Shown here: positions 42,493 to 50,228 of the stretch, in pieces | Numbering within the stretch: the first letter of the stretch is position 1 | Layout: every line of letters starts with the position of its first letter | IMG/VR virus record: IMGVR_UViG_3300035458_000037 | Span: 20,849 to 84,848 of that record | Source: a virus | Direction: 5' to 3' (one strand) | Length of the DNA: 64,000 nucleotides | Position numbers and translations under genes: made by a program | Notes under the pieces: generated by a model | Told to the model about the DNA's origin: nothing | What the model saw: the letters and a program-made list of their open reading frames with translations, nothing else | Databases searched by the model: none

Positions 42493-44211
42493 TCATTTAC
42501 CAGTGAATAGATTTTTGACACCTTTTGCAGTATCAGCAGCAACTGTTTTGGCGCCTGAATAAAGAGCTTTAGGATTCATGGCACCAAGTCCGCCAATGAG
42601 ACCTAGTTTACCAGGATTGTTGGCTACAAATTTACCAATTGGTCCAACCTGTTCACCTCTTTCCATTTTGTTCTGAATATGAGCACTTGCCATGTAAGGG
42701 ACAGCGAACCCGAGTCCAGCTCTTGCCGCCATTCCTGCGACCCCTGCCTGCTTGTTTAATTCTTCAATAGCATACGGATCATTACCTATAAAAGTACCGT
42801 GATCTGGATGATCTGACATTAAAGCTCCGATACCAGCACCAAGTAATCCATAAGCACTGAATTTGTGTTCCGCATTCTTTCTGTATAATAGATAAAGCGC
42901 AGATAGAATGGAACCCATTCCCACCATGCCGGTAACACCAGCTTCTTTTCTTAAGCCTTTATCTGTTTCGTAGATTCTATGATCAACCTTGCCTATTGAT
43001 CTATCATCGATTACATGAGATGGAATAGATCGTGATAGCTTGACGGCATTGTGCGTAATATCAATATCAGCTAATCCATGAAGCCTATCATCAAGTCCTT
43101 TTACTTTGGGCTGAGATAAAACTGCTTTTTTGTTTAGGTATTGATTAGCTAGATCTTCTCGACCTTCGTGCTTCATTAGAATGTAAGCGAATTCGTTGGG
43201 TTTGGCTATTATGCCAGCATGAGTTAATGTTCCCCACGCTTCTGAAGGGTTTAGCTTCGCTAAATCCTTCAGGAGCGTGTGCGGAAGATCTTTCTCCGTT
43301 TCGCATACTCTAGCAATAGTGCCTTCCATATGAGTTGGAAGCTTTTTATAAAGAACAGCATGTTTCATTAAGCTCGAAGAGTTTGATTCAGCAAGCTTAT
43401 CAAATCTACCAATATCATAGAATGAAGCTAAGTCACAACTAAAATCAAGCGGATCATTAGCTCCACCTTCTCTTGCGATTTTCTCAAGTTGAAGTCCTGC
43501 CAAGAATGCGGGCTTTGTCACTTCACTAATATCAAAGAAACGTGGAAATAAGTTCTCCGCATAAACTCTTCGACCATCGGGAAGGATCTTTTTCATTTCA
43601 TATTTGAGATGTGGGCAATATTTCAAAGTAGTTTTGTTACGTTGACCACAAATGGAGCAGCGATCCCATGGAAGTTTTGCTCCCATAGAGACCGCTACTC
43701 GCTCATTGGCGTCTATCTTAGCTGCCGTGTCAGGTGCTTTGTCCCTGTCAACGCCAATGATCAATAAGACAGTTCGCATCTTTGGGTTCCAGATTGCAGC
43801 AGGAACATATCCAAAATGAGGATCACCGCGATCAATCTTATTCTTATGATGCTTAAAGAAATGAGCATCGTTGAATGTCTCAAAACGTCTCTTTGCTCTC
43901 ATATCAGGAGCGAGACGTTCATCTTTTTCTGCTAGTATTCCTTGCACGGGAGTATTTTGAATCCCAAGCAAACCTTCGTTGGGAAAATAATCACCATTGT
44001 TATTAGATCCCCAAGTTTCACCATCACCCATAGATGTTACTAGAATATAACTATGATTCTTTTTACGAACCATATTCCTAATAGCTTCATCTACTTCTTT
44101 AGGCAAATCTCTGCGTGATGCAGTTTTAGTAAATTCAGATTCATATCTTTCTTCTAATGACAAAGAAAGATAATTTTCATCGTCTATGTTAGAAGAAAGT
44201 AATTTATACAT
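42493..44211 (-). CDS. Putative prohead protease with long Gly-rich C-terminal extension
   Basis: A 572-residue protein upstream of scaffold-like and capsid genes. Residues about 45-240 include N-N-N-G-D-Y-F-P, D-P-H-F-G-Y-V, a V-L-L-I-I-G-V-D strand, V-A-V-S-M-G-A and C-S-I-C-G with C-P-H-L, a zinc-like pair. The His before and Ser in V-S-M-G resemble the arrangement of prohead maturation proteases such as T4 gp21, but this is a tentative match. The C-terminal 180 residues are Gly/Ala-rich with hydrophobic stretches and several K-x-A motifs. Alternative: a virion structural protein. Confidence 0.45.
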   Translation of the reverse strand: MYKLLSSNIDDENYLSLSLEERYESEFTKTASRRDLPKEVDEAIRNMVRKKNHSYILVTSMGDGETWGSNNNGDYFPNEGLLGIQNTPVQGILAEKDERLAPDMRAKRRFETFNDAHFFKHHKNKIDRGDPHFGYVPAAIWNPKMRTVLLIIGVDRDKAPDTAAKIDANERVAVSMGAKLPWDRCSICGQRNKTTLKYCPHLKYEMKKILPDGRRVYAENLFPRFFDISEVTKPAFLAGLQLEKIAREGGANDPLDFSCDLASFYDIGRFDKLAESNSSSLMKHAVLYKKLPTHMEGTIARVCETEKDLPHTLLKDLAKLNPSEAWGTLTHAGIIAKPNEFAYILMKHEGREDLANQYLNKKAVLSQPKVKGLDDRLHGLADIDITHNAVKLSRSIPSHVIDDRSIGKVDHRIYETDKGLRKEAGVTGMVGMGSILSALYLLYRKNAEHKFSAYGLLGAGIGALMSDHPDHGTFIGNDPYAIEELNKQAGVAGMAARAGLGFAVPYMASAHIQNKMERGEQVGPIGKFVANNPGKLGLIGGLGAMNPKALYSGAKTVAADTAKGVKNLFTGK

Positions 44212-44687
44212 TACATCTCACTATGTTTGCGAGCAAGCATTGCTGCACCCAATATGCTTCCACCTATAATACCAGATTTTACAAAACGTCCCATGCTAGG
44301 ATGTTTCATTAATGGCTTGATATATCTTTTGGATAATCTGGCTTTATGTTTATTAAATAATATATTTGAAGTGGTGTTTTTTTGAATCTTCTTCAAATTA
44401 CTAGGATGGAATCCGGTATGCTTTCGATAAGCCTCACGAGCTTTATGCGCCTGCGTAAGATGATGTGCATATTCTTCTTTGATTTGTATTCTGCGAGGAT
44501 TTGTTTCACTCAAAGACTCATGCTCTTTATGCAATTTCTTTAGCATATCAGTATGATGGAATTGCTTTTTCAGATGATGCTTAGCTGCTGCGGAGTGAAT
44601 AACTCCCCGTAATTGTCCAGCTTCAGAAAGAGCCTTTTGTCTTTCTGGAGTAGCTTCAAATTTTGCAGCCAGTTTAACCAGACTCAT
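44211..44687 (-). CDS. Basic head-associated protein with MSLVKLAA N-terminus
   Basis: A 158-residue very basic (Lys/His/Arg) helical protein, beginning MSLVKLAAK and ending with a short Gly/Ala hydrophobic helix (about 135-152). The charge suggests DNA contact inside the head. It belongs to the N-terminal KLA-tag set. It overlaps the next gene by one base. Confidence 0.55.
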   Translation of the reverse strand: MSLVKLAAKFEATPERQKALSEAGQLRGVIHSAAAKHHLKKQFHHTDMLKKLHKEHESLSETNPRRIQIKEEYAHHLTQAHKAREAYRKHTGFHPSNLKKIQKNTTSNILFNKHKARLSKRYIKPLMKHPSMGRFVKSGIIGGSILGAAMLARKHSEM

Positions 44688-45068
44688 CTATTCCACCTTT
44701 TTGAATCTTTCCCTGGCAAAACCACCAAGTGGAAGTCTATTGTAAGTAGCTGCGTCAATTACTTTGTCGCCCATACGATAAGACCCAGCAGCAACACCGC
44801 TCAATTGATGAGTAACAGGTTTTAATGTAGAAGCCATAGCTCCGGCAGGCTTTGATCTTTTTAAACCACCTTTAATAAGATCAGAAACCGGAGTTTCTAA
44901 TCTATTAGCCAACTTTCCAGCAGTTCGATTTCCCATTTCTCCTAAATGGCTAAGATGGCTTGTAATCAAATTACCAGCATTTTGTAAAACGCCAGCATGC
45001 TTTTCCATTTCACAAGCTACTTTGAAAAGTTCTATATCATCATATTCAAGTGCAATCTGCTTGAGCAT
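44688..45068 (-). CDS. Hypothetical head-associated protein
   Basis: A 126-residue basic protein beginning MLKQIALEYDD with FKVACEMEKHAG just after, a degenerate version of the tag. Mixed helical with Gly/Ala regions. It abuts the gene downstream with no gap. Function unknown. Confidence 0.45.
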   Translation of the reverse strand: MLKQIALEYDDIELFKVACEMEKHAGVLQNAGNLITSHLSHLGEMGNRTAGKLANRLETPVSDLIKGGLKRSKPAGAMASTLKPVTHQLSGVAAGSYRMGDKVIDAATYNRLPLGGFARERFKKVE

Positions 45069-45070
45069 AT

Positions 45071-45379
45071 CTATTCCTCAGTTGATCTTGTTTCAAATGG
45101 AGTATGCTTTTCCATATTTTCAATTACTTTAATTGTAGAAGTATTCTTAAGTTTTTTTCTTTGTATATAATTCTCGGCTTGTTTATGTTTATTTAAAATT
45201 CCGCCGATTCCAAAACCAATAGCACCACCACCAGCAATTCCTGCGACAACTGGTAACTTTAAACCCGAGGTTACACCAGCACCAATAGCAGCTCCAACAC
45301 CAGCACCAATACCACGACTGGCCCAAAGTGGCTTTAACTCAAACCCTTCATTGTCAGCAGCCAATTTGATAATTGACAC
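45071..45379 (-). CDS. Glycine-zipper protein with MSIIKLAA N-terminus
   Basis: A 102-residue protein starting MSIIKLAAD after TTGGAGATTAAGT. Residues 18-65 form two Gly/Ala-rich hydrophobic stretches with G-x3-G spacing, joined by a short turn, very like the - strand protein at 6589-6981. A membrane-inserting internal virion protein is a reasonable inference. Confidence 0.55.
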   Translation of the reverse strand: MSIIKLAADNEGFELKPLWASRGIGAGVGAAIGAGVTSGLKLPVVAGIAGGGAIGFGIGGILNKHKQAENYIQRKKLKNTSTIKVIENMEKHTPFETRSTEE

Positions 45380-45404
45380 TTAATCTCCAAGAGTAATTCT
45401 TATT

Positions 45405-45430
45405 AAACGGCTATCCGAAGATAGCCGTTT
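45405..45430 (-). terminator. Hairpin with UUCG loop, possible terminator
   Basis: AAACGGCTATC and GATAGCCGTTT form an 11-bp perfect stem; on the - strand the loop reads TTCG, a stable tetraloop. Only a short T-run follows, so it may be a processing or partial termination site rather than a full terminator. It lies after the gene ending at 45439. Confidence 0.55.
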
Positions 45431-45438
45431 CGTAAAGA

Positions 45439-46176
45439 TTATTTCTTGTGATGATGGGTTGCGCGATGGACGCCGTAACCCAGGCCAGCGAGAGCAGCAC
45501 CAGCGGTACCATAAGCAATGCCAGGGCGAGACAAGGCTTTCAGGCCAGTTTTGGTACTGAAGAGATGCTTGAGCTTCTCGCCCTTAGGAGCATGGTGATA
45601 AAGGTGCCTTGCTTCCTCAGCCTTCCAAGCGCCACCGCCATAACCATGCTTGGCAGCCGTGCCAAGGTGGTGCTTCATCCGCTTGAAGAAACCTTCCTTA
45701 TGCTGCGTGGAAGGATATTCTTTGCCAGCGCGATCATAAATACCGCTGCCAGCAGCAGTCTTGTAGAATTCGTTGGCGTCATCCGCCATTTCGTTGGCGA
45801 TCTCGATCATGGCTTCGGCCATCTTCACGAGGGTTTCCTCGCCAGACTCGTCGGCCAGCTCAGCGTAAACGGAAGCAAGCTTATTCATATCTTCAGCAAG
45901 CTCCAAGCTCTCTTCAAGAGCTTCGCCACTTTCAGCAGCGGTCTTCACCAGGGCAGCACCCAGGCGCTCACCGGCCTGATAAGTATCCAAGGCGAGGGTA
46001 GCCAAGCCCTCATCTTCGATCTCTTCGGCGATCTTTGCCATGGTTTCACCCACGGAAATGAGCGTGCGAGACTGATCAATGACATGGATTTCCTGCGCGA
46101 TTTTTTCCATGTCGGCTTCTTCAGCCGTTTTGTTGAGACCGACTTCTTCAGTCAGTTGTTCGATCAAGAGCGACAT
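45439..46176 (-). CDS. Helical head-associated protein rich in KLA motifs
   Basis: A 245-residue acidic helical protein starting MSLLIEQL after AAGGAGA. It has at least seven copies of the hexapeptide type (LNKTAE, MEKIAQ, MAKIAE, LVKTAA, MNKLAS, LVKMAE, FYKTAA) in residues 12-140, then a Gly-rich basic tail with a C-terminal hydrophobic helix. This is the densest carrier of the motif. GC-rich over most of its length. An abundant internal or scaffold protein is a possible role. Confidence 0.55.
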   Translation of the reverse strand: MSLLIEQLTEEVGLNKTAEEADMEKIAQEIHVIDQSRTLISVGETMAKIAEEIEDEGLATLALDTYQAGERLGAALVKTAAESGEALEESLELAEDMNKLASVYAELADESGEETLVKMAEAMIEIANEMADDANEFYKTAAGSGIYDRAGKEYPSTQHKEGFFKRMKHHLGTAAKHGYGGGAWKAEEARHLYHHAPKGEKLKHLFSTKTGLKALSRPGIAYGTAGAALAGLGYGVHRATHHHKK

Positions 46177-46223
46177 ATAATGTCTCCTTTTGGAAATTGT
46201 GTTGCGCAACAGTTGATTATGAC

Positions 46224-47552
46224 CTAGCCGTGTCTACCTGATTCGGTTGCTTTTTTGCCAACCTCATTTTTTCTGCCTTTGTGAATTTCCACAATCTTAG
46301 CAAGATTCAATCTTCGCTGATGATCATCCTCACCAAGAGTTCTTATTCTATCCATTCCACCCAGGAAATTACCCGCAAATTCAAGCGGCTTGTCTTGATA
46401 CCCCTGGTTGTTTTCAATTTCTCTTAATTTGCCAACGGTATTAACATCAACCCCACCAAATGAATCGAAATTCCGAATGAGTTGAGGTGCTACTAATGGG
46501 TCCATTGCAAGACTGGGGCTATGACGTGCAACTACATCAAAGTAATCCCGAGCATGAGGAATACCACGAATATCAGCATTGTTTTCAGAGATGGTTTTGA
46601 ATGCATTGTTCAATTGGCGTTCGCGCATCATTCGGGCCGCGATACCACCAATACCCCGCGCAGCAGCAGCGGTCACGCCAATTGCACCCATCGCCAGAGC
46701 ATAGGGCGCGGCAGCGGATAGTGCTTTACCTGCCCCCGACCAAATACCAGGACTTTTTTCAAGGAGAGCATTTTCGGCGGCGGTTCCTGCTGTTCCCAGA
46801 ATATTTACATCGGCAATTTTATCAAGACTCGGTGTATTACTAATCATTTCTCGACGAATATTCTCTTTTGTTTGCATCGCTCTGCCTTTTGCTTCTTGGA
46901 GAGACCCATAGAGTATCGTACTCTTCATCGGATTATTAGCAATAGTTCCTGCAATTTTGCCACCCACAGTAGCACCACCTTTTAAAGTAGCTCCAGCAGC
47001 AGCGGACATTAACCCAGCTTTCTTTTCAAGACAATTGATAATCTTGTTTTGATTATCTATTTCTTTTAATTTAATCTTGATTTCATTTGATGCAACCTTC
47101 TCAATATCAGAAGTGTAGAAATCAGGATTTTCATGAGCCAACTTTATTTTCAGCTCAGCAATCTTACTTAAAGCATTATCTTTTCTTTTCCTACAGCAAT
47201 CAATAGCAGCTCTAATATCACTGATAGTGTAAGAATTATTTTCTTCCGCAACTTTATTCAAACCTTCTCCATTATATTCTAAGGGAGTAATGACATTTGC
47301 TTTCTTTTCAATTTTCTCACTATGCCCAAGCTTCTTTTTAATTTCATCATAATGAGCTACGTCAAAAGTTTGTTCGCCAGTAGAAGCCAGTTTCATTAGA
47401 TAGCATTGCTTATTAGCTTCTTCCACAAGACGCTTTGTGTGCTCAATTGACAAATTATTATCCGATGCGTATTTTGCGATAGAATCATTCATATCGCAGT
47501 TACTCTTAAGATACGCATCGGCAATTTTATTGGCAATAGTGTTTATATCCAT
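46224..47552 (-). CDS. Large head-associated protein with KLA motifs and hydrophobic segments
   Basis: A 442-residue protein right after terminase. It carries repeats of the hexapeptide (LMKLAS, IEKKAN, LNKVAE, LSKIAE, IEKVAS, LEKKAG, LDKIAD) in its first 250 residues and two long Gly/Ala hydrophobic regions (about 180-205 and 270-300). A role as internal virion or ejection protein is plausible. No family is recognised. Confidence 0.5.
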   Translation of the reverse strand: MDINTIANKIADAYLKSNCDMNDSIAKYASDNNLSIEHTKRLVEEANKQCYLMKLASTGEQTFDVAHYDEIKKKLGHSEKIEKKANVITPLEYNGEGLNKVAEENNSYTISDIRAAIDCCRKRKDNALSKIAELKIKLAHENPDFYTSDIEKVASNEIKIKLKEIDNQNKIINCLEKKAGLMSAAAGATLKGGATVGGKIAGTIANNPMKSTILYGSLQEAKGRAMQTKENIRREMISNTPSLDKIADVNILGTAGTAAENALLEKSPGIWSGAGKALSAAAPYALAMGAIGVTAAAARGIGGIAARMMRERQLNNAFKTISENNADIRGIPHARDYFDVVARHSPSLAMDPLVAPQLIRNFDSFGGVDVNTVGKLREIENNQGYQDKPLEFAGNFLGGMDRIRTLGEDDHQRRLNLAKIVEIHKGRKNEVGKKATESGRHG

Positions 47553-47603
47553 ATTCCATCTTCTCTCGATACAAGTTCATGATCTCAAAAAAAACTTGAA
47601 ACG

Positions 47604-49184
47604 TCAATCATTCTGCCAAATTTGCTCGTCGGCATCATCTTCGCCACGTCTATACCGGGTGCTGGGTTTTTGGCCGGTGCGAACCAACCACGTCACCCGC
47701 ATATAGACCAAGGAATGAAAACTATCGTCTGGTTGAGTATGAATGTATCGCATTTGTCTAAGCTTATCAGAATATTCAGAGCTTATATTCAAGTAATCTT
47801 TACCAATATCCTCAAATTCTGACCATACAAAAGGCTCAATCTTTTCTGCTTTCAACGCATTAAATGCATCGGTCATAACTTCTGTTCTGTTGGTTACATA
47901 AGTTGCAGCGTCTTCGTCATAGGCTACAAAATGTTTTATATAAGCATGACGGTATGTAACATATATGATATTACTTGGAAGCAGCGTTCTCATTCTATCA
48001 TTAAGACCAAAACCAAAACCCAAATCAGCTCCAACGTATCTGACTTTAAAGTGAAGTAATGTTTTACACATGGATGGTATCAAATTCTCGGATGCAGCTT
48101 CTTTACCTAAATACCTTTTCGAGAAAACTATAAGGAACTTATTGACTCGTGTATCAAAATATCCAATAGTTAAAATAGAAAATCCTGTATTACCACCGCC
48201 CCAATCAATACCAGCGTAGAATTCAAAGCTTTTACAATCTTCTGGAATATCAATCCATTGTTGTCGAGTGGGATGACATACAGATATTAATTCATCACGG
48301 GAAATGGGTTTTGATCCGTTATCATAAGATTCTCCAAACACTTCATTCATTAATGCGCCTGTATCATAATTGCGCATCTTAAAATGAAGTTCCTTCCAAT
48401 CTACATCACACTTGGGTAATATGATATAAGGAAGTTTAAATCCTGCAACTTCAGATTCCCGAGCTTGAACCCAATATCCTTTAAGCGTATTAAGTTCATA
48501 ATCACATTTCGTACACCACAATCCCGGTCGATCCAAATGAACTAGATCAATTCCAAGTTTATTGTGATGGCCGCATCTTCTGCATTTAACATGCCATTCA
48601 CATCCGCTACTGCTTTCATATATCGTGTGAATAGGATTATCAAACGTTTTTGGTGTTCCACTAGAAACAAATTGTGAATCTCTCTGCTTCTGTGCGCAAG
48701 CGTCAATAACTGGAATCACTTCGATGAGCATGTCTTGAATCTCATCTTTCAAGACAAGCTTTGCCGTGATACCGCGAATACTATCCGCGTCAAAGTAAGC
48801 TGATCTAAAATACATTGTTGAATAGTTCTTGAGACGTTTTTCCTCTATTCTAAATCCTCTGATGCCAGGATAGAAATTTGCTTTTAGAAGTGGTGATACT
48901 TCAAAAGCTTCATCAATCTTTTTACGCGAAAACACACCCGTCTGCTTGCCCGTGGGTGATACATACAACGCACTCATGTGCGGACGGAGACATACATTCG
49001 ATAGGAGAATACCAGAAAGCGAAGTGCTCTTTTCTGTCTGTCTAGCAGCGATGAGGATTGTCCTCTTGAACTGATTATTAATAATTGGATATATATATGG
49101 ACGATCAGTAAATCTCCAATCATGTCCATCGAGTTTTACTACTCGTTGGAGAAAATCGGTGTTTCGTATTTTAATGAGATCCAT
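47604..49184 (-). CDS. terL: Terminase large subunit
   Basis: A 526-residue DNA-packaging motor. The ATPase half has a P-loop at A-A-R-Q-T-E-K-S-T (46-54), where E51 replaces the usual Gly, and Walker B with catalytic Glu L-V-L-K-D-E (143-148). A zinc ribbon CRRC and CTKC follows (about 199-227). The nuclease half starts with A-G-I-D-W-G-G-G (about 317-324), with later acidic residues (A-D-L-G, D-D-S-F). The layout with a ribbon between the halves recalls the lambda gpA-type terminases. First gene of the head module. Confidence 0.9.
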   Translation of the reverse strand: MDLIKIRNTDFLQRVVKLDGHDWRFTDRPYIYPIINNQFKRTILIAARQTEKSTSLSGILLSNVCLRPHMSALYVSPTGKQTGVFSRKKIDEAFEVSPLLKANFYPGIRGFRIEEKRLKNYSTMYFRSAYFDADSIRGITAKLVLKDEIQDMLIEVIPVIDACAQKQRDSQFVSSGTPKTFDNPIHTIYESSSGCEWHVKCRRCGHHNKLGIDLVHLDRPGLWCTKCDYELNTLKGYWVQARESEVAGFKLPYIILPKCDVDWKELHFKMRNYDTGALMNEVFGESYDNGSKPISRDELISVCHPTRQQWIDIPEDCKSFEFYAGIDWGGGNTGFSILTIGYFDTRVNKFLIVFSKRYLGKEAASENLIPSMCKTLLHFKVRYVGADLGFGFGLNDRMRTLLPSNIIYVTYRHAYIKHFVAYDEDAATYVTNRTEVMTDAFNALKAEKIEPFVWSEFEDIGKDYLNISSEYSDKLRQMRYIHTQPDDSFHSLVYMRVTWLVRTGQKPSTRYRRGEDDADEQIWQND

Positions 49185-49191
49185 TGAGCAC

Positions 49192-49221
49192 CTGCAAAAA
49201 TTAAGGAAATAATGTTATAAT
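49192..49221 (+). promoter_or_regulatory. Phage promoter, TGCAA/TATAAT type
   Basis: CTGCAA, 18 bases, TATAAT followed by ATATTTG, with TGT before the -10. It lies in the divergent gap between terminase (-) and the replication operon (+). Confidence 0.8.
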
Positions 49222-49227
49222 ATATTT

Positions 49228-49269
49228 GAAGTTGAATTATGTCTATCGCATAATTGACTTCTTTTTTTT
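49228..49269 (+). terminator. Promoter-proximal attenuator-like hairpin
   Basis: GAAGT..AATTATG pairs with CATAATT..ACTTC (5 plus 7 bp with a small internal loop), followed by eight T, only a few bases after the transcription start. It is shaped like an intrinsic terminator placed before the first gene, so it likely attenuates the operon. A four-codon frame (ATG TCT ATC GCA TAA, 49239-49253) lies in the hairpin. Confidence 0.6.
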
Positions 49270-49286
49270 ATCTCATAGGAGAAGAG

Positions 49287-50180
49287 ATGGAATATATTAC
49301 GGATTGGAGATTACTCAAAAATAAAGTAGCTGAGTGTATGCGACAAAGTGGTTGGGCAGACTTGTGCAAAATTACAAAAAACGCTTCTAAAGAAGCTAAT
49401 AGTTATTTATATTTTTATTTTATAACAGTCGAAGAAAAGAATGTTAATAAAAATGATTTAAAAGATAAACTTATGTTTGCTAGTTTTAGAGCTAAATTTT
49501 TAGCGTCCTATGCTGTAGATATAATAGTAGAATATGATTTTAGTTCAGAACTTTATAACGAACTTCGTAGATCAGCTCCATTAGATAGATCGCTTACAAT
49601 TTCAAATATATTAAGATTACCTTATAATTGTTTTGCTATTAATATAGATAAAACCAGAAAGTGGAGATATGCTTTAATAATAAAAGAAGAAGATTCTATC
49701 ATAATTGCAACCACCGAAGCTCTTAGCATAATCCCAAATAATACTACAATGGGAGAAATTTATGATGCATGTGAAAGCGAAAATTCTATTACTCTTCAAA
49801 CTGCTTTTATAAAAATGATAGCATATATAACTAACAACAAGGACGTAATTGAATTTAATAAAATTGTAGAATTACATAATGGAGAACCAAGCAAAAAACG
49901 TAAGAAAAAACCTATCAAAATTAAACAAGTAACAGGAGTCGTGGGAACTATATTTCATAGATCTATGCAACGCTGGAAACAAGCGCAAGAAACAGAATAT
50001 CAAAATAATCCAGAACTTCGTAATAAGCAAAGACCTCATTGTCGTGGAGGGCATCACCAAATTTATTGGACCGGAAAGGGTCGTACTGAGGCAAGACTGG
50101 TTTTTGTGCATCCATATGATGTAAATATAGTAGATAAAGAAGATAAAGAAAATATGGAAATTCAATACAAAGTTAAGTAA
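49287..50180 (+). CDS. AcrVA2-like protein (putative anti-CRISPR family)
   Basis: A 297-residue protein starting at ATG after AGGAGAAGAG. The C-terminal block R-P-H-C-R-G-G-H-H-Q-I-Y-W-T-G (249-263) followed by P-Y-D-V-N closely resembles the end of AcrVA2 (R-P-H-x-R-R-G-H-W-H-x-Y-W-x-G then P-x-x-V-N, from memory), and the upstream order of a helix with G-x-x-x-H-R-S-M-Q-R-W and an L-P-Y-N-C-F-A-I-N-I strand also fits. AcrVA2 reduces Cas12a production in Moraxella; distant relatives occur in phages and plasmids with unknown targets. First gene behind an early-type promoter. Confidence 0.6.
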   Translation: MEYITDWRLLKNKVAECMRQSGWADLCKITKNASKEANSYLYFYFITVEEKNVNKNDLKDKLMFASFRAKFLASYAVDIIVEYDFSSELYNELRRSAPLDRSLTISNILRLPYNCFAINIDKTRKWRYALIIKEEDSIIIATTEALSIIPNNTTMGEIYDACESENSITLQTAFIKMIAYITNNKDVIEFNKIVELHNGEPSKKRKKKPIKIKQVTGVVGTIFHRSMQRWKQAQETEYQNNPELRNKQRPHCRGGHHQIYWTGKGRTEARLVFVHPYDVNIVDKEDKENMEIQYKVK

Positions 50181-50186
50181 ATGTGT

Positions 50187-50225
50187 TACACTTCAAATAG
50201 AAGCTCTTTTTCTATTTGGAGTGTA
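50187..50225 (+). promoter_or_regulatory. Hairpin sequestering a Shine-Dalgarno
   Basis: TACACTTCAAATAGAA and TTCTATTTGGAGTGTA pair over 16 bases with one G-T wobble around a seven-base loop. The 3' arm includes GGAG, the ribosome binding site of the gene starting at 50229. The hairpin fills the whole gap between two genes, so it can limit translation of the nuclease or act as a processing site. Confidence 0.65.
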
Positions 50226-50228
50226 GCA

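Noticed and set aside
45448-46227. 259-codon open frame on the + strand, opposite the head protein at 45439-46176
   Set aside because: It is the antisense of a GC-rich, repeat-containing gene with a good ribosome site; the antisense frame has no ribosome site and no recognisable domain.
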